A stretch of DNA of 64,000 bases, taken from NCBI RefSeq assembly GCF_035593305.1, contig NZ_CP141615.1:868001-932000 (forward strand), read 5' to 3'. The notes below the pieces were generated by a model that saw only the letters and a list, made by a program, of their open reading frames with translations, did not search any database and had not been told where the DNA came from. Every line of letters begins with the position of its first letter. Positions within the stretch are counted from its first letter, which is position 1. This document shows, in pieces, positions 38,333 to 48,853 of this stretch. A program made the position numbers and the translations under genes. This DNA comes from Limnochorda sp. L945t. Lineage in GTDB: Bacteria > Bacillota > Limnochordia > Limnochordales > Geochordaceae.

Positions 38333-40150
38333 TCAACCCTCTTTGTACATCGGGTAGAAGTCGTCTCCGGGCCGGATCGCGTTGGGGTAGAAGCCCTTGA
38401 CCCAGTCGCGCATGACCCGGTTGTCGGTGCGGTCCACCAGGAAGATGTCGAGCGCATAGTCGTAAGCGAGCTGCTGCATCTTGTAGTACGCCTCCTGGCG
38501 CTGCTTCGGGTCGGTCGTCGACATCCCCTTGTCGATCAGCTCCTGGAACTGCTTGTACCACTCCTCCGGGAACCGCTGTGCGGGCGCATAGGTGCCGCCT
38601 TCTTTGGCCAGGTACGGTACCGCGAAGTTGTGCGGGTCGGGGAAGTCGGCCAGCCACCCGATGGTGAAGATCGGGAGCTTGCTCTCCAGGTATGCCTGCA
38701 GGAAGGTCGGCCACTGCACGGCCTGGATGTCGATGTGGAACTTGGGGTTGATGGACTCGATGCCCTGCTTGAGGATCTCCCCGGCGATCCGGCGGGCGTC
38801 GTTACCCGAGTTGTACGTGATGGTCATCTTGAAGCCGGTCTGCCAGAGCTTGCCGCCCCAGGCCTTCTTGAAGTGCTCCTCCGCCTTCTTGGGGTCGTAC
38901 TTGTACACCGGCTGCTCCGGGTTGAAGAACGGAAGGCCCCTCGGAATCGGCCCGCGGGCCTGGGTACCCTCGCCCTGCACCACGTCCTTGATGTACGTGT
39001 CGAAGTCGAAGGCATAGTTGAACGCCTTGCGCACGTCGATGTCCATGAAGAAGTCGGGTGGGATGCCGTTGCCGTCCAGCTTGCCGCTGCCGATGTACGG
39101 GTTGCCCTCCGCAGCGATCTGGTAGGTGAAGAACATGGTGGTGTTGGTGACCCACGGCAGCTTCCGAAGGACCGTCACGCCCGGGAGCTTTTCGACCTGG
39201 CCGAGGTACTGGGGATCGGTCACGATGATGTCGGCGTCACCGGACTGGAGCATCAACAGGCGCGTGCTCCACTCGTCGACCTTCTTGATGACCACCCGCT
39301 TGAGCTGGGCCGGCTTGCGCCAGTAGTCGTCGTTGCGCTCCAGGATCACCTGGCTGCCGTGCTCCCAGGTGACCAGCTTGAAGGGGCCGGTGCCGTTGGC
39401 CTTCTCGAAGAGCGGGTCCTCCTCGGCCTTGGGGTCGTGCCACTTCACCCAGTTGTCGGGCTTGCCGTCCCAGTCGCCCTGAGCGATGGCCCACTTCTTG
39501 CTGATGATGGAAGACCAGCTCGAGTTGTGGGCCAGGATCGACAGGAACGGCGGGTAAGGCCTGGCGAGGTGGAAGATCACGCTGTCGCCCTGCACCTCGA
39601 CGGCCTTGTCGACCTTGTCGTACACCTTGCGAAGGACGTCCGCCGGGACCTCCTTGAACTCCTTGACGCCGGCCATGCTGGTGGCGAGCTGCTCGATGGA
39701 GCTGACCCCGAGCAACGGCTCCAGGATCATCCAGGCCGGCCCGCCGTTGCGGTCCTGCAGCATGATCCGCTCGAAGCTGTACTCGACGTCGGCCGGAGTG
39801 AGGGGCGTGCCGTCATGGAAGCGGACGCCCTTGCGGATGGGGAACCGGTAGGTCTTGCCGTCCTTGCTGATGAGGCCGTTCTGGACGGACGGCACCTGGG
39901 TGGCCAGCATGGGCACGAACTTGGTGAGGTCGCTGCCGTCGAACGCGATGAGGTTTTCGTAGATCTGGTAGATGACCTCCCCGCTGGCGGTGTCGTACGC
40001 GAAGGCCGGATCCAGAGTCTCCGGCTCGCCGTACTCGGCCTTGACCAGGGTATCCGGGTTTTTCGGGGCCGCGCCCGCGGCGGCTGCCAGGCCGACCACC
40101 AGGAGCAGGCTCGCCAGCAACGCCAGGGCTCGACCGTGATGACCGTGCAT
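38333..40150 (-). CDS. ABC transporter substrate-binding protein, family 5 (peptide/nickel type)
   Basis: A 605-residue solute-binding protein. A signal peptide of about 28 residues ends in AAAAGAAP with no lipobox cysteine, so it is processed by signal peptidase I and is not a lipoprotein. The SBP_bac_5 fold follows: KAEYGEPETLDPAFAYD, then FRFPIRKGVRFHDGTPLT-like opening of the first lobe, and a C-terminal region ending TDNRVMRDWVKGFYPN. It is first in the operon, before two permeases. The ATG at 40150 is directly followed by the signal sequence, which fixes the start. Confidence 0.93.
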   Translation of the reverse strand: MHGHHGRALALLASLLLVVGLAAAAGAAPKNPDTLVKAEYGEPETLDPAFAYDTASGEVIYQIYENLIAFDGSDLTKFVPMLATQVPSVQNGLISKDGKTYRFPIRKGVRFHDGTPLTPADVEYSFERIMLQDRNGGPAWMILEPLLGVSSIEQLATSMAGVKEFKEVPADVLRKVYDKVDKAVEVQGDSVIFHLARPYPPFLSILAHNSSWSSIISKKWAIAQGDWDGKPDNWVKWHDPKAEEDPLFEKANGTGPFKLVTWEHGSQVILERNDDYWRKPAQLKRVVIKKVDEWSTRLLMLQSGDADIIVTDPQYLGQVEKLPGVTVLRKLPWVTNTTMFFTYQIAAEGNPYIGSGKLDGNGIPPDFFMDIDVRKAFNYAFDFDTYIKDVVQGEGTQARGPIPRGLPFFNPEQPVYKYDPKKAEEHFKKAWGGKLWQTGFKMTITYNSGNDARRIAGEILKQGIESINPKFHIDIQAVQWPTFLQAYLESKLPIFTIGWLADFPDPHNFAVPYLAKEGGTYAPAQRFPEEWYKQFQELIDKGMSTTDPKQRQEAYYKMQQLAYDYALDIFLVDRTDNRVMRDWVKGFYPNAIRPGDDFYPMYKEG

Positions 40151-40441
40151 GGAATGGACCGCCCCCAACCTGTTTGGAGTGACGGGAAACGACGCGGACC
40201 GGGGTTGGGCCCCTACGCCACTCTCCCACGCCGGTACGATACGACGGGAAATGTCCGCATGACGCGTGCCGATAGGCGGGCCGACCACCCCCTGTCCCCC
40301 CGCAGGACCGCTCCGGGGTTTGCAGCCCGGAGCCCCTGAGCGGTTCGGCAGGGCCGGGGCCGTTTCCTCTCGATCGCATTCTCAGTGCCGTCCTTCTGGG
40401 TCTGGCGGCCAGGACCTGCGGCGCCAGGGAATCGGCGAAGC
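40151..40441. other. intergenic region between the ABC operon and the valS leader
   Basis: This 291-base stretch between divergent units shows no coding frame with credible composition. It holds one hairpin (GCTCCGGG at 40310-40317 with CCCGGAGC at 40326-40333) without a T tract. No convincing promoter for the ABC operon could be picked on the minus strand. Confidence 0.4.
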
Positions 40442-40470
40442 TTGACAGCCTCCGGGGGCCATGCTAGATT
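40442..40470 (+). promoter_or_regulatory. promoter of the valS T-box leader
   Basis: Perfect -35 TTGACA (40442-40447), 17-base spacer, -10 TAGATT (40465-40470). Start near 40477 places the T-box at the very 5' end of the transcript. Confidence 0.75.
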
Positions 40471-40476
40471 GCCGTT

Positions 40477-40800
40477 AAGTTGACGAACGCAGGCGATGAG
40501 GGAGAGGAGTAGGCGCCTGTCCCGCCGGTAGAGACGGGGGCCCGCCGGGTGAAAGGCCCCCGGGTCGTGGCGGCGCCGAAGGTCGCTTCCGAGCTTCCGG
40601 GTCGATCGGCGAACGGGCCCGCAGACAGCGGGAGGGCGGGAGCCGGGTAGGCCCGGACGGGCCGGGCACGTTATCGCCCGCAAAGATCCCGGCGGTGCGC
40701 GGTCGCTCCCCGGCAGGCGGGGAGCCGGGCGCCGGTGGCGGCCGGGAAAAAAGGTGGTACCGCGGGGACCCCCTCGCCCTTTGGCGAGGGGGTCCGTCGT
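40477..40800 (+). ncRNA. T-box riboswitch, valine tRNA-sensing
   Basis: A leader that reads uncharged tRNA and controls read-through into valS. Stem I elements are visible: GAGGAGTAGG (AGTA loop-E region, about 40504-40513) and the distal GCCGGGTGAAAGGCCCC loop region. The conserved antiterminator sequence AGGTGGTACCGCG is at 40752-40764; its TGGT pairs with the ACCA end of a tRNA with discriminator A, as in tRNA-Val. The likely specifier codon is GTC at 40582-40584, within GAAGGTCGCTTCCGAG; its exact register is not certain. A terminator hairpin follows at 40766-40795. valS directly downstream supports valine. Confidence 0.9.
40766..40795 (+). terminator. intrinsic terminator of the T-box leader
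   Basis: A 13-base-pair perfect stem GGACCCCCTCGCC / GGCGAGGGGGTCC with a four-base loop, followed by only a weak T-rich tail (GTCGTTAG). Its 5' side competes with the antiterminator just upstream. Charged tRNA-Val should favour this hairpin and stop transcription before valS. Confidence 0.85.
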
Positions 40801-40833
40801 TAGTACGGGCCAGGAGGAGGCAGGCGTTCTCGC

Positions 40834-43524
40834 ATGGCTCGGACCGATCACCAGACCCTTCCGTCCGTTTACAGCCCCCAGGAGGTGGAGCCGCGCTGGT
40901 ACGCGTACTGGGAGAGGCAGGGCTTCTTCCGGGGCGACCCCGACCCGTCCCGGCAGCCCTTCAGCATCGTCATCCCTCCGCCCAATGTGACCGGGTCGCT
41001 CCACATGGGGCATGCGATGGACAACACGCTGCAGGACATCATGGTGCGCTTTAGGCGGATGCAGGGGTACTCGACGCTGTGGGTGCCCGGCACCGACCAC
41101 GCCGGGATCGCCACCCAGGTGGTCGTGGAGGCGGAGCTGGCCAAGGAGGGCAAGAGCCGCCACGACCTCGGGCGCGAGCAGTTCCTCGAGCGGGTCTGGG
41201 CATGGAAGGAAAAGTACGGCGGGGTCATCACCCACCAGCTGCGCCGGCTCGGAGCCTCCTGCGACTGGTCACGGGAGAGGTTCACGATGGATCCGGGCTG
41301 CTCGCGGGCCGTCCGGGAGGTCTTCGTGCACCTGTTCCGCAAGGGGCTCATCTACCGGGGCGACTACATCATCAACTGGTGTCCCAGGTGCCAGACGGCC
41401 CTGTCGGACCTGGAGGTGGAGCACGAGGAGACCGACGGGCGGCTCTGGTACATCCGCTATCCCCTGGAAGACGGCAGCGGCGACGTCGTGGTCGCCACCA
41501 CCCGGCCGGAGACCATGCTCGGCGACACCGGGGTGGCGGTGCACCCCGAGGACACCCGTTACCTCCCGCTCGTCGGCAAGCGGGCCATCCTGCCGCTGGT
41601 GGGCCGGCGGCTGCCCATCGTGGCGGACGAGTCGGTGGACATGTCGTTTGGTACCGGGGCCGTCAAGGTCACCCCCGCCCATGACCCGACCGACTTCGAG
41701 ATCGGGCGGCGGCACGGCCTGGAGACGGTCCAGGTCATCGGGGAAGAGGGCCGGATGACCTCCGCCGCACCGGAGCCGTTTGCCGGCATGGACCGGACCC
41801 AGGCCCGCCAGAAGGTCGTCGAGGCGTTGCGCCGCCAGGGATACCTGGTACGGGAAGAGGCGCACCACCACGCGGTAGGCCACTGCCAGCGGTGCGGCAC
41901 CGTGGTGGAACCCCTCGTCTCGAAGCAGTGGTTCGTGCGCATGAAGCCCCTGGCGGAGCCGGCCATCGCAGCGGTGAGGCAGAAGCGGGTGCGGCTGTTG
42001 CCGGAGCGGTTCGAGAGCCACTTCTTCCACTGGATGGAGAACGTCCGGGACTGGTGCATCTCCCGGCAGCTGTGGTGGGGTCACCGGATCCCCGTCTGGT
42101 ACTGCCAGGAGTGCGGCGAAGTCACCGCCAGCGTGGAAGACGTGCAGCGGTGCCCCCGATGCGGATCGGCCCGGGTGGAGCAGGACCCGGACGTGCTCGA
42201 CACCTGGTTCAGTTCGGCGCTGTGGCCTTTCTCCACCATGGGATGGCCGGAGGAGACCGCGGAGCTGCGGTTCTACTACCCGACGTCGCTGCTCGTCACC
42301 GGGTTCGACATTCTCTTCTTCTGGGTGGCCCGGATGATCGTGATGGGCCTCGAGTTCATGGGCGACGTGCCCTTCCGGGACGTGCTGCTGCACGGGCTCG
42401 TGCGCGACGCCATGGGCCGCAAGATGAGCAAGTCCAAGGGCACGGGCATCGACCCGCTGGAGATCATCGACGAGTACGGGGCGGACGCCCTGCGCCTCAC
42501 CCTGGTCATGGGCGTGGGCATGGGCAACGACGTGCGCTGGCGGCCCGAGCGCGTGGAGGCCAGCCGCAACTTCGCCAACAAGCTGTGGAACGCGGCGCGC
42601 TTTTCGCTCATGCACCTGGAGGACTTCGAGGACGCCGCCGCGGCCCCGGCGCGGCTGGTGGAGTGGGCCCGGGACGGGCAGCTGGAGCTTCCCGAACGCT
42701 GGATCCTGTCGCGGCTTGCCCGGCGGGCGGCCGAAGTGACCGAGCTCCTGGAGCGCTACGACCTCGGAGAAGCCGCCCGGGCGCTTTACGACTTCACCTG
42801 GGACGAGGTGTGTGACTGGTACATCGAGCTCGCCAAGCCCCGGCTGGCGCCCGGGTCGCCGGGCCGGCAACGGGTACAGGCGACGCTGTGGTACGTGCTG
42901 GAGCAAACGGTGCGGCTCCTGCATCCGTTCGTGCCTTTCATCACCGAGGAGATCTGGCAGAGGCTCCCGCACGAGGGGTCTTCGGTCATGGTGGCCTCCT
43001 GGCCGAGGCCGGACGCGGCTCTGGCGGACGACAGCTCGGAGGAGGCCATGCGGCAGGTCATCGAGGTCGTGCGGGCCATCCGCAACGTGCGGGCGGAGAA
43101 GGGTGTGCCGGTGGGGCGCCGCATCCCGGCCATCGTTTGGGCGGACGGCTCCATCCGGCCCCTTCTGGTGGCGCACGCCTCGGACATCTGCCGGCTCGCC
43201 GGCCTGTCGGATTTGACCATCGAGGCGCCGGGCAAGCAGCGGCCGCGCGACGCGATGCCGGCCGTGGCGGGGGCCAGGGCGGAGGCGTTCTTGCCGCTGG
43301 CAGGGCTGCTCGATACCGAAGAAGAACTGAAGCGGCTGGCCCGGGAGCTGTCCGAGGTGGAAGGGCTCCTTGCCCGCTGGGAGGCGACCCTGGCCAACCC
43401 GCAGTTCGTAGAGCGGGCGCCGGAGGAAGTGGTCGCGTCCACGCGCCGCAAGCGAGACGAGGCAAGGGAGCGGCGCATGCGCATCGTGCAGCAGATGGAG
43501 CAGCTCAAGCACCTTGTCCACTGA
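40834..43524 (+). CDS. valS: valyl-tRNA synthetase
   Basis: An 896-residue class I synthetase that charges tRNA-Val. HIGH is HMGH (57-60) within PPNVTGSLHMGH, and KMSKS is perfect (530-534). Between them lie the CP1 editing domain (TTRPETMLGDTGVAVHP) and zinc-like CxxC pairs (HCQRCG, YCQECG, RCPRCG). The C-terminal anticodon-binding domain ends with a coiled-coil arm typical of ValRS. ATG with AGGAGGAGG about 12 bases upstream. Expression is set by the T-box leader. The last 11 bases overlap folC. Confidence 0.98.
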   Translation: MARTDHQTLPSVYSPQEVEPRWYAYWERQGFFRGDPDPSRQPFSIVIPPPNVTGSLHMGHAMDNTLQDIMVRFRRMQGYSTLWVPGTDHAGIATQVVVEAELAKEGKSRHDLGREQFLERVWAWKEKYGGVITHQLRRLGASCDWSRERFTMDPGCSRAVREVFVHLFRKGLIYRGDYIINWCPRCQTALSDLEVEHEETDGRLWYIRYPLEDGSGDVVVATTRPETMLGDTGVAVHPEDTRYLPLVGKRAILPLVGRRLPIVADESVDMSFGTGAVKVTPAHDPTDFEIGRRHGLETVQVIGEEGRMTSAAPEPFAGMDRTQARQKVVEALRRQGYLVREEAHHHAVGHCQRCGTVVEPLVSKQWFVRMKPLAEPAIAAVRQKRVRLLPERFESHFFHWMENVRDWCISRQLWWGHRIPVWYCQECGEVTASVEDVQRCPRCGSARVEQDPDVLDTWFSSALWPFSTMGWPEETAELRFYYPTSLLVTGFDILFFWVARMIVMGLEFMGDVPFRDVLLHGLVRDAMGRKMSKSKGTGIDPLEIIDEYGADALRLTLVMGVGMGNDVRWRPERVEASRNFANKLWNAARFSLMHLEDFEDAAAAPARLVEWARDGQLELPERWILSRLARRAAEVTELLERYDLGEAARALYDFTWDEVCDWYIELAKPRLAPGSPGRQRVQATLWYVLEQTVRLLHPFVPFITEEIWQRLPHEGSSVMVASWPRPDAALADDSSEEAMRQVIEVVRAIRNVRAEKGVPVGRRIPAIVWADGSIRPLLVAHASDICRLAGLSDLTIEAPGKQRPRDAMPAVAGARAEAFLPLAGLLDTEEELKRLARELSEVEGLLARWEATLANPQFVERAPEEVVASTRRKRDEARERRMRIVQQMEQLKHLVH

Positions 43525-44926
43525 CGGGGCGCCGGAGACGGCGAGCGCGCTCGACTACCTGGGCCGGCTGGCTCGTTTCGGCGTGCGGCTCGGCCTGGAG
43601 CGCATGCGCGGGGTCCTCGAGGCCCTGGGTCAACCACACCGGGCCTACCGGTGGGTGCACGTGGCGGGGACCAACGGCAAAGGTTCCACCGCTGCCATGA
43701 TCGCCTCCATGGCCAGGGCTGCGGGCATCCGGACCGCCCTGTACACGTCGCCTCACCTGGTGCGCTTCCACGAGCGGATCGTGGTGGACGGCGCGCCCAT
43801 CACCGACGAGGAGCTGGTCCGGGCGTACCGGCGGGTACGGGAGGCGGTCGACCGGGCCGGAGAGGGAGGAGAGCTGCCGACCCACTTCGAGTTCGTGACG
43901 GCCATGGCGCTCTGGCACTTCGCCCAGGCCGGCGTGGAGCTCGCGGTGGTGGAGGTGGGCCTGGGCGGCAGGCTGGATGCGACCAACGTGGTCGAGGATC
44001 CGGAGGTGACGGCCATCACGCCTCTCTCTCTCGACCACACGGCCGTGCTGGGCAGCCGCCTGGAGCAGATCGCGGCCGAGAAGGCCGGCATCCTCAAGCC
44101 CGGGGCCGACGCGGTGCTGGCTCCCCAGGCGCGGGCCGCCCGGGAGGTGGTGGCCGCCGCCGCCCGCAAGGTGGACGCCCCCCTCTTCGAGGTCGAGGAA
44201 CAGACGCCCGGGCCGGACGGCCGAGCGCCGGCGAACGACGGCCGCTCCTACGTGTTCGCCAGCCGGCACGTAGGACCGGATGGGGGCCGGCTCGAGGTGT
44301 GGGCCCCGGGCGGGGCTCACTACGAAAGCCTGGCCGTGCCGCTCCTCGGCCCTCACCAGCTGGTCAACGCCGCGACGGCCGTGGCGGTGGCCGATCGGCT
44401 GGCCTCCCGAGGATGGCCCATCACGGCGGAGGCGGTCGCCCGGGGGCTTCAGGAAGTGCGCTGGCCGGGGAGGCTCCAGGTGATCGGGAAGCGACCCGTG
44501 GTGGTGGTGGACGGCGCCCACAACCCCCAGGCGGCTGCGGCTCTCGCACGGGCGCTCGAGCAGGTCTTCGGGCGGCCGGCGTCGTGGCTGGTGATCGGGA
44601 TGCTGGCCGAGAAGGACGTAAAGGGCGTGCTGCGCCGCCTGGTGCGGCCGACCACACGGGTCGTGGCGACCCGGGCCAGGTCGAGCCGGACGGCGCCCAT
44701 CGACCCGCACGAGCTCGCTGCGCTGGCCTCGCAGATGGGGGCCCGGACGGCGGTGCCGGTGACGCCGGCCCGCGAGGCGCTGCGGTACGCCGTCGGCCGG
44801 GCCGAGCCCGAGGACCTCGTCGTGGTGGCAGGCTCTCTCTACCTTGCCGGGGAGATCCTGGAAGAAGGTCTGGCCGTCTCGGATCCTTCGGCCTCCCCCT
44901 CTTCGACGAAATCTGCCGCGAAGTGA
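43514..44926 (+). CDS. folC: bifunctional folylpolyglutamate synthase/dihydrofolate synthase
   Basis: A 470-residue Mur-ligase-family enzyme that adds glutamate to folates. The P-loop is GTNGKGSTAAM (52-62), with TSPHLVRFHERI for folate/Mg binding, and DGAHNPQAA in the C-terminal domain. Start is TTG within the end of valS. The valS-folC order is common in Firmicutes and suggests co-transcription under the T-box. A SPOR-domain gene follows after 54 bases. Confidence 0.95.
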   Translation: MSTDGAPETASALDYLGRLARFGVRLGLERMRGVLEALGQPHRAYRWVHVAGTNGKGSTAAMIASMARAAGIRTALYTSPHLVRFHERIVVDGAPITDEELVRAYRRVREAVDRAGEGGELPTHFEFVTAMALWHFAQAGVELAVVEVGLGGRLDATNVVEDPEVTAITPLSLDHTAVLGSRLEQIAAEKAGILKPGADAVLAPQARAAREVVAAAARKVDAPLFEVEEQTPGPDGRAPANDGRSYVFASRHVGPDGGRLEVWAPGGAHYESLAVPLLGPHQLVNAATAVAVADRLASRGWPITAEAVARGLQEVRWPGRLQVIGKRPVVVVDGAHNPQAAAALARALEQVFGRPASWLVIGMLAEKDVKGVLRRLVRPTTRVVATRARSSRTAPIDPHELAALASQMGARTAVPVTPAREALRYAVGRAEPEDLVVVAGSLYLAGEILEEGLAVSDPSASPSSTKSAAK

Positions 44927-44980
44927 AGGGATTCCGAGCGATCTGGGGTAAAGTACGGTCCCTGGCAGGGAGTGGGGCCG

Positions 44981-45535
44981 ATGGCAGACGGGCAAGGGCA
45001 ACCGGCTACTGCGGCGCGCGGCGCCCTGAGCTTCGTGGTAGCGCTGGTCGTGGTCATCGTCGTGGGAGCCCTGGGCGGCTACGCCCTGGGGCGGTACTTC
45101 TTCGACCGGATGATGCAGCTGCCCCAGCCCAAAGCCGCGGCGCCCGAGCCGGAGCGCCTGGCCCAGCAGGCGCCGCCAGTTGCTCGCCCGAGCGATTCGG
45201 GCGAGGCCGTCCCCTCCACGCAGGCCCAGGGCGCGCCGTCAAGGCAAGCCGAGCCCGCGGCCCCTCCGCCGGCCCGCCCGGCTCCCTCTCCCCCCTCGGC
45301 CGGTACTGCCGGCGCCGGCGGTTTCTCGGTTCAGGTCGGGGCGTTCGGCTCGCAGGCCAACGCCAACCTCCTCGCCGACACGCTGCGTCGGGAAGGGTTT
45401 CCCGCGCAGGTCACCACCGTCAAGAGCAGCGGGGTACCCTACAAGGTGTGGGTGGGCCCTTACCCGAGCCGGGAGCAGGCTCAGGAGGCGCTCCGCAAGC
45501 TCAAGCCGCGCTGGCCGGACGCGTTCATCCCATGA
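44981..45535 (+). CDS. SPOR domain membrane protein
   Basis: A 184-residue protein: a single N-terminal membrane helix (about 15-38), a Pro/Ala/Gln-rich linker (about 48-105) and a C-terminal SPOR domain (about 112-184, FSVQVGAFGSQANANLLADTL). SPOR domains bind glycan strands stripped of stem peptides at septa or in spore cortex. It therefore likely localises to the division site. The ATG at 44981 has GGGAG eight bases upstream; a GTG nine bases earlier is the alternative. Confidence 0.88.
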   Translation: MADGQGQPATAARGALSFVVALVVVIVVGALGGYALGRYFFDRMMQLPQPKAAAPEPERLAQQAPPVARPSDSGEAVPSTQAQGAPSRQAEPAAPPPARPAPSPPSAGTAGAGGFSVQVGAFGSQANANLLADTLRREGFPAQVTTVKSSGVPYKVWVGPYPSREQAQEALRKLKPRWPDAFIP

Positions 45536-45575
45536 GGGAAGGGCCCGGGCAGGATAGGGCGGTCGGGCTGGTGCG

Positions 45576-45947
45576 ATGAGACCAGCAGAGGACCCCGGTC
45601 GGCGCAGCGGTACTGCTCCGGCTGCAACGGGGTGCGGGTTCGAGAGGGGTGGCCCGGCGGAGCAGGGGCGGCGCGGGTCTTACTCGACGCGAAAGCGCGA
45701 CCTCATCCGCCGGCTGCGGCGGGTCGAGGGCCAGGTGCGGGGCTTGCAGCGGATGGTGGACGAGGAACAGTACTGCGTCGACGTGCTCGTGCAGATCGCC
45801 GCGGTCAAAGCAGCCCTCGACAAGGTGGCCATCGCCTTGCTCGAGGAGCACACCCGGGGATGCGTGAGCCGGGCCATCCGGTCCGATCGGGGAGCGGACG
45901 ATGCCATTTCCGAGCTGATGGACGTGATCATGCGCTTCGTCCGGTGA
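45576..45947 (+). CDS. CsoR/FrmR-type metal-sensing repressor
   Basis: A 123-residue DUF156 protein. The Cu(I) ligand set of CsoR is complete with the right spacing: Cys67 (YCVDVL), His92 and Cys96 (EEHTRGC), i.e. 25 and 4 residues apart. The helical core starts with LIRRLRRVEGQVRGLQRMV; about 33 residues before it are a low-complexity extension. Copper sensing fits best; sulfide or formaldehyde sensors of this fold lack the histidine or place it elsewhere. No copA or copZ is adjacent, so the target genes must be elsewhere. Confidence 0.85.
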   Translation: MRPAEDPGRRSGTAPAATGCGFERGGPAEQGRRGSYSTRKRDLIRRLRRVEGQVRGLQRMVDEEQYCVDVLVQIAAVKAALDKVAIALLEEHTRGCVSRAIRSDRGADDAISELMDVIMRFVR

Positions 45948-46150
45948 CGCTGCAGCAGGATGGGCAACCAGCGCGTGCGACCTCCTGCGAGGGAGATTGG
46001 ATGCCCAAATCCGGGATTTCCTGGCGTATCCGGTACTCGCTCCGCAGGAGCGGGCATCACCAGCGAGAATAGTCGCCAGCGAACCCGGACGGGCCTCGGT
46101 CGCCAAACCGGCAGGCGGGCGCAAGGGACGCGTCGAGAGAGGGATACGCG
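45948..46150. other. intergenic spacer with nested inverted repeats
   Basis: Between csoR and the DUF4321 gene, 203 bases have no credible coding frame. At 46021-46079 CTGGCG/CGCCAG encloses the hairpin CGCTCC-GCA-GGAGCG (46038-46052), and an alternative pairing CTCGCT (46036-46041) with AGCGAG (46062-46067) is exclusive with it. It may be a structured leader of the shape/division gene run. No clear promoter was found. Confidence 0.35.
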
Positions 46151-46411
46151 GTGATTCGACCCCATCCCCGGGGGCTACGGCTGGGCTGGTTGAGCCTGGT
46201 GCTCGTCGTCGGCGCCGTCATCGGCAGCGGCCTCGCGCAGGCGGCTTCCCCGTACGTGCCCGTCCTGGCCCGTTCGGCTTCTCTGGCCTTGCGGCTCGAC
46301 CCGCTGAGCCTGGCCGGGGTCCTCACGTTGGGTTTCGACTTCCAGCTGAAGGTCAACCTGGGGACCGCCATCGGGATCGCCGTGGCGGCGTGGCTGTTGA
46401 GGGGGCATTAG
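46151..46411 (+). CDS. DUF4321 small membrane protein
   Basis: An 86-residue protein with two hydrophobic segments (about 11-31 and 65-83), ending in LGFDFQLKVNLGTAIGIAVA, which fits DUF4321. The family is found in Firmicutes just before maf-radC-mreB, as here. Its role is unknown; position suggests envelope or division. GTG start; maf follows after 12 bases. Confidence 0.8.
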   Translation: MIRPHPRGLRLGWLSLVLVVGAVIGSGLAQAASPYVPVLARSASLALRLDPLSLAGVLTLGFDFQLKVNLGTAIGIAVAAWLLRGH

Positions 46412-46423
46412 GGCGCTCGCATC

Positions 46424-46992
46424 ATGGGTCTGGTGCTCGCTTCGACGTCGCCGAGACGGCGGCAGTTGCTGGCGATGGTGGGGGCGCGTTTCGAGGTCGA
46501 GGTGCCTGGCGCCGACGAGCGGGAGTACTGCCTGGAGGACCCCGAGCGCCTGGTGATGGCGCTTGCGCGGGCGAAGGCCGAGAGCGTCGCGAGCCGGCGC
46601 CCTCGGGATCTCGTCGTAGGGGCCGACACGGTGGTCGTGCTCGACGGCCGGATCCTGGGCAAGCCGGCCGATGGCCGCGAAGCCCGGGAGATGCTCGAAG
46701 CCCTATCGGGCCGGACCCACGAGGTCTGGACCGGGGTCGCGCTCGTGCGACGCGAGCCGGAGGCTTGCCGGGTGGAGGCCGAGCGGACCGAGGTGACGTT
46801 CCGCTCGCTCGACCCGGACGAGGTGGACCGGTACGTGGCCCTCGGGGAGGGCATGGACAAGGCGGGGGCCTACGCCGTGCAAGGGGTGGGTGGGTTGTTC
46901 GTCGAGCGGATCGAGGGTTGCTACTTCAACGTGGTGGGGCTGCCGCTCGCCCGGTTACACACGATGCTTCGCCGGTTGGGCAGCGGCCTGTG

Positions 46993-46996
<4 letters not shown>
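46424..46996 (+). CDS. maf: Maf-like nucleoside triphosphate pyrophosphatase
   Basis: A 190-residue house-cleaning pyrophosphatase. The N-terminal LASTSPRRRQLL phosphate-binding motif, the GADTVV motif with its catalytic aspartate, and GKPADGREAREML are diagnostic. Maf proteins hydrolyse dTTP, UTP or modified pyrimidine triphosphates to monophosphates, and overproduction blocks septation in Bacillus. The stop overlaps the GTG of radC. Confidence 0.94.
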
Positions 46997-48838
<1,842 letters not shown>

Positions 48839-48853
48839 GGAGCTTCCACCGGT

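Noticed and set aside
45997..46992. Frame opening with a Xer recombinase-like start (MDAQIRDFLAY) ahead of radC
   Set aside because: The resemblance ends after about ten residues, the frame then crosses DUF4321 and maf in another reading frame, and no recombinase motifs follow.
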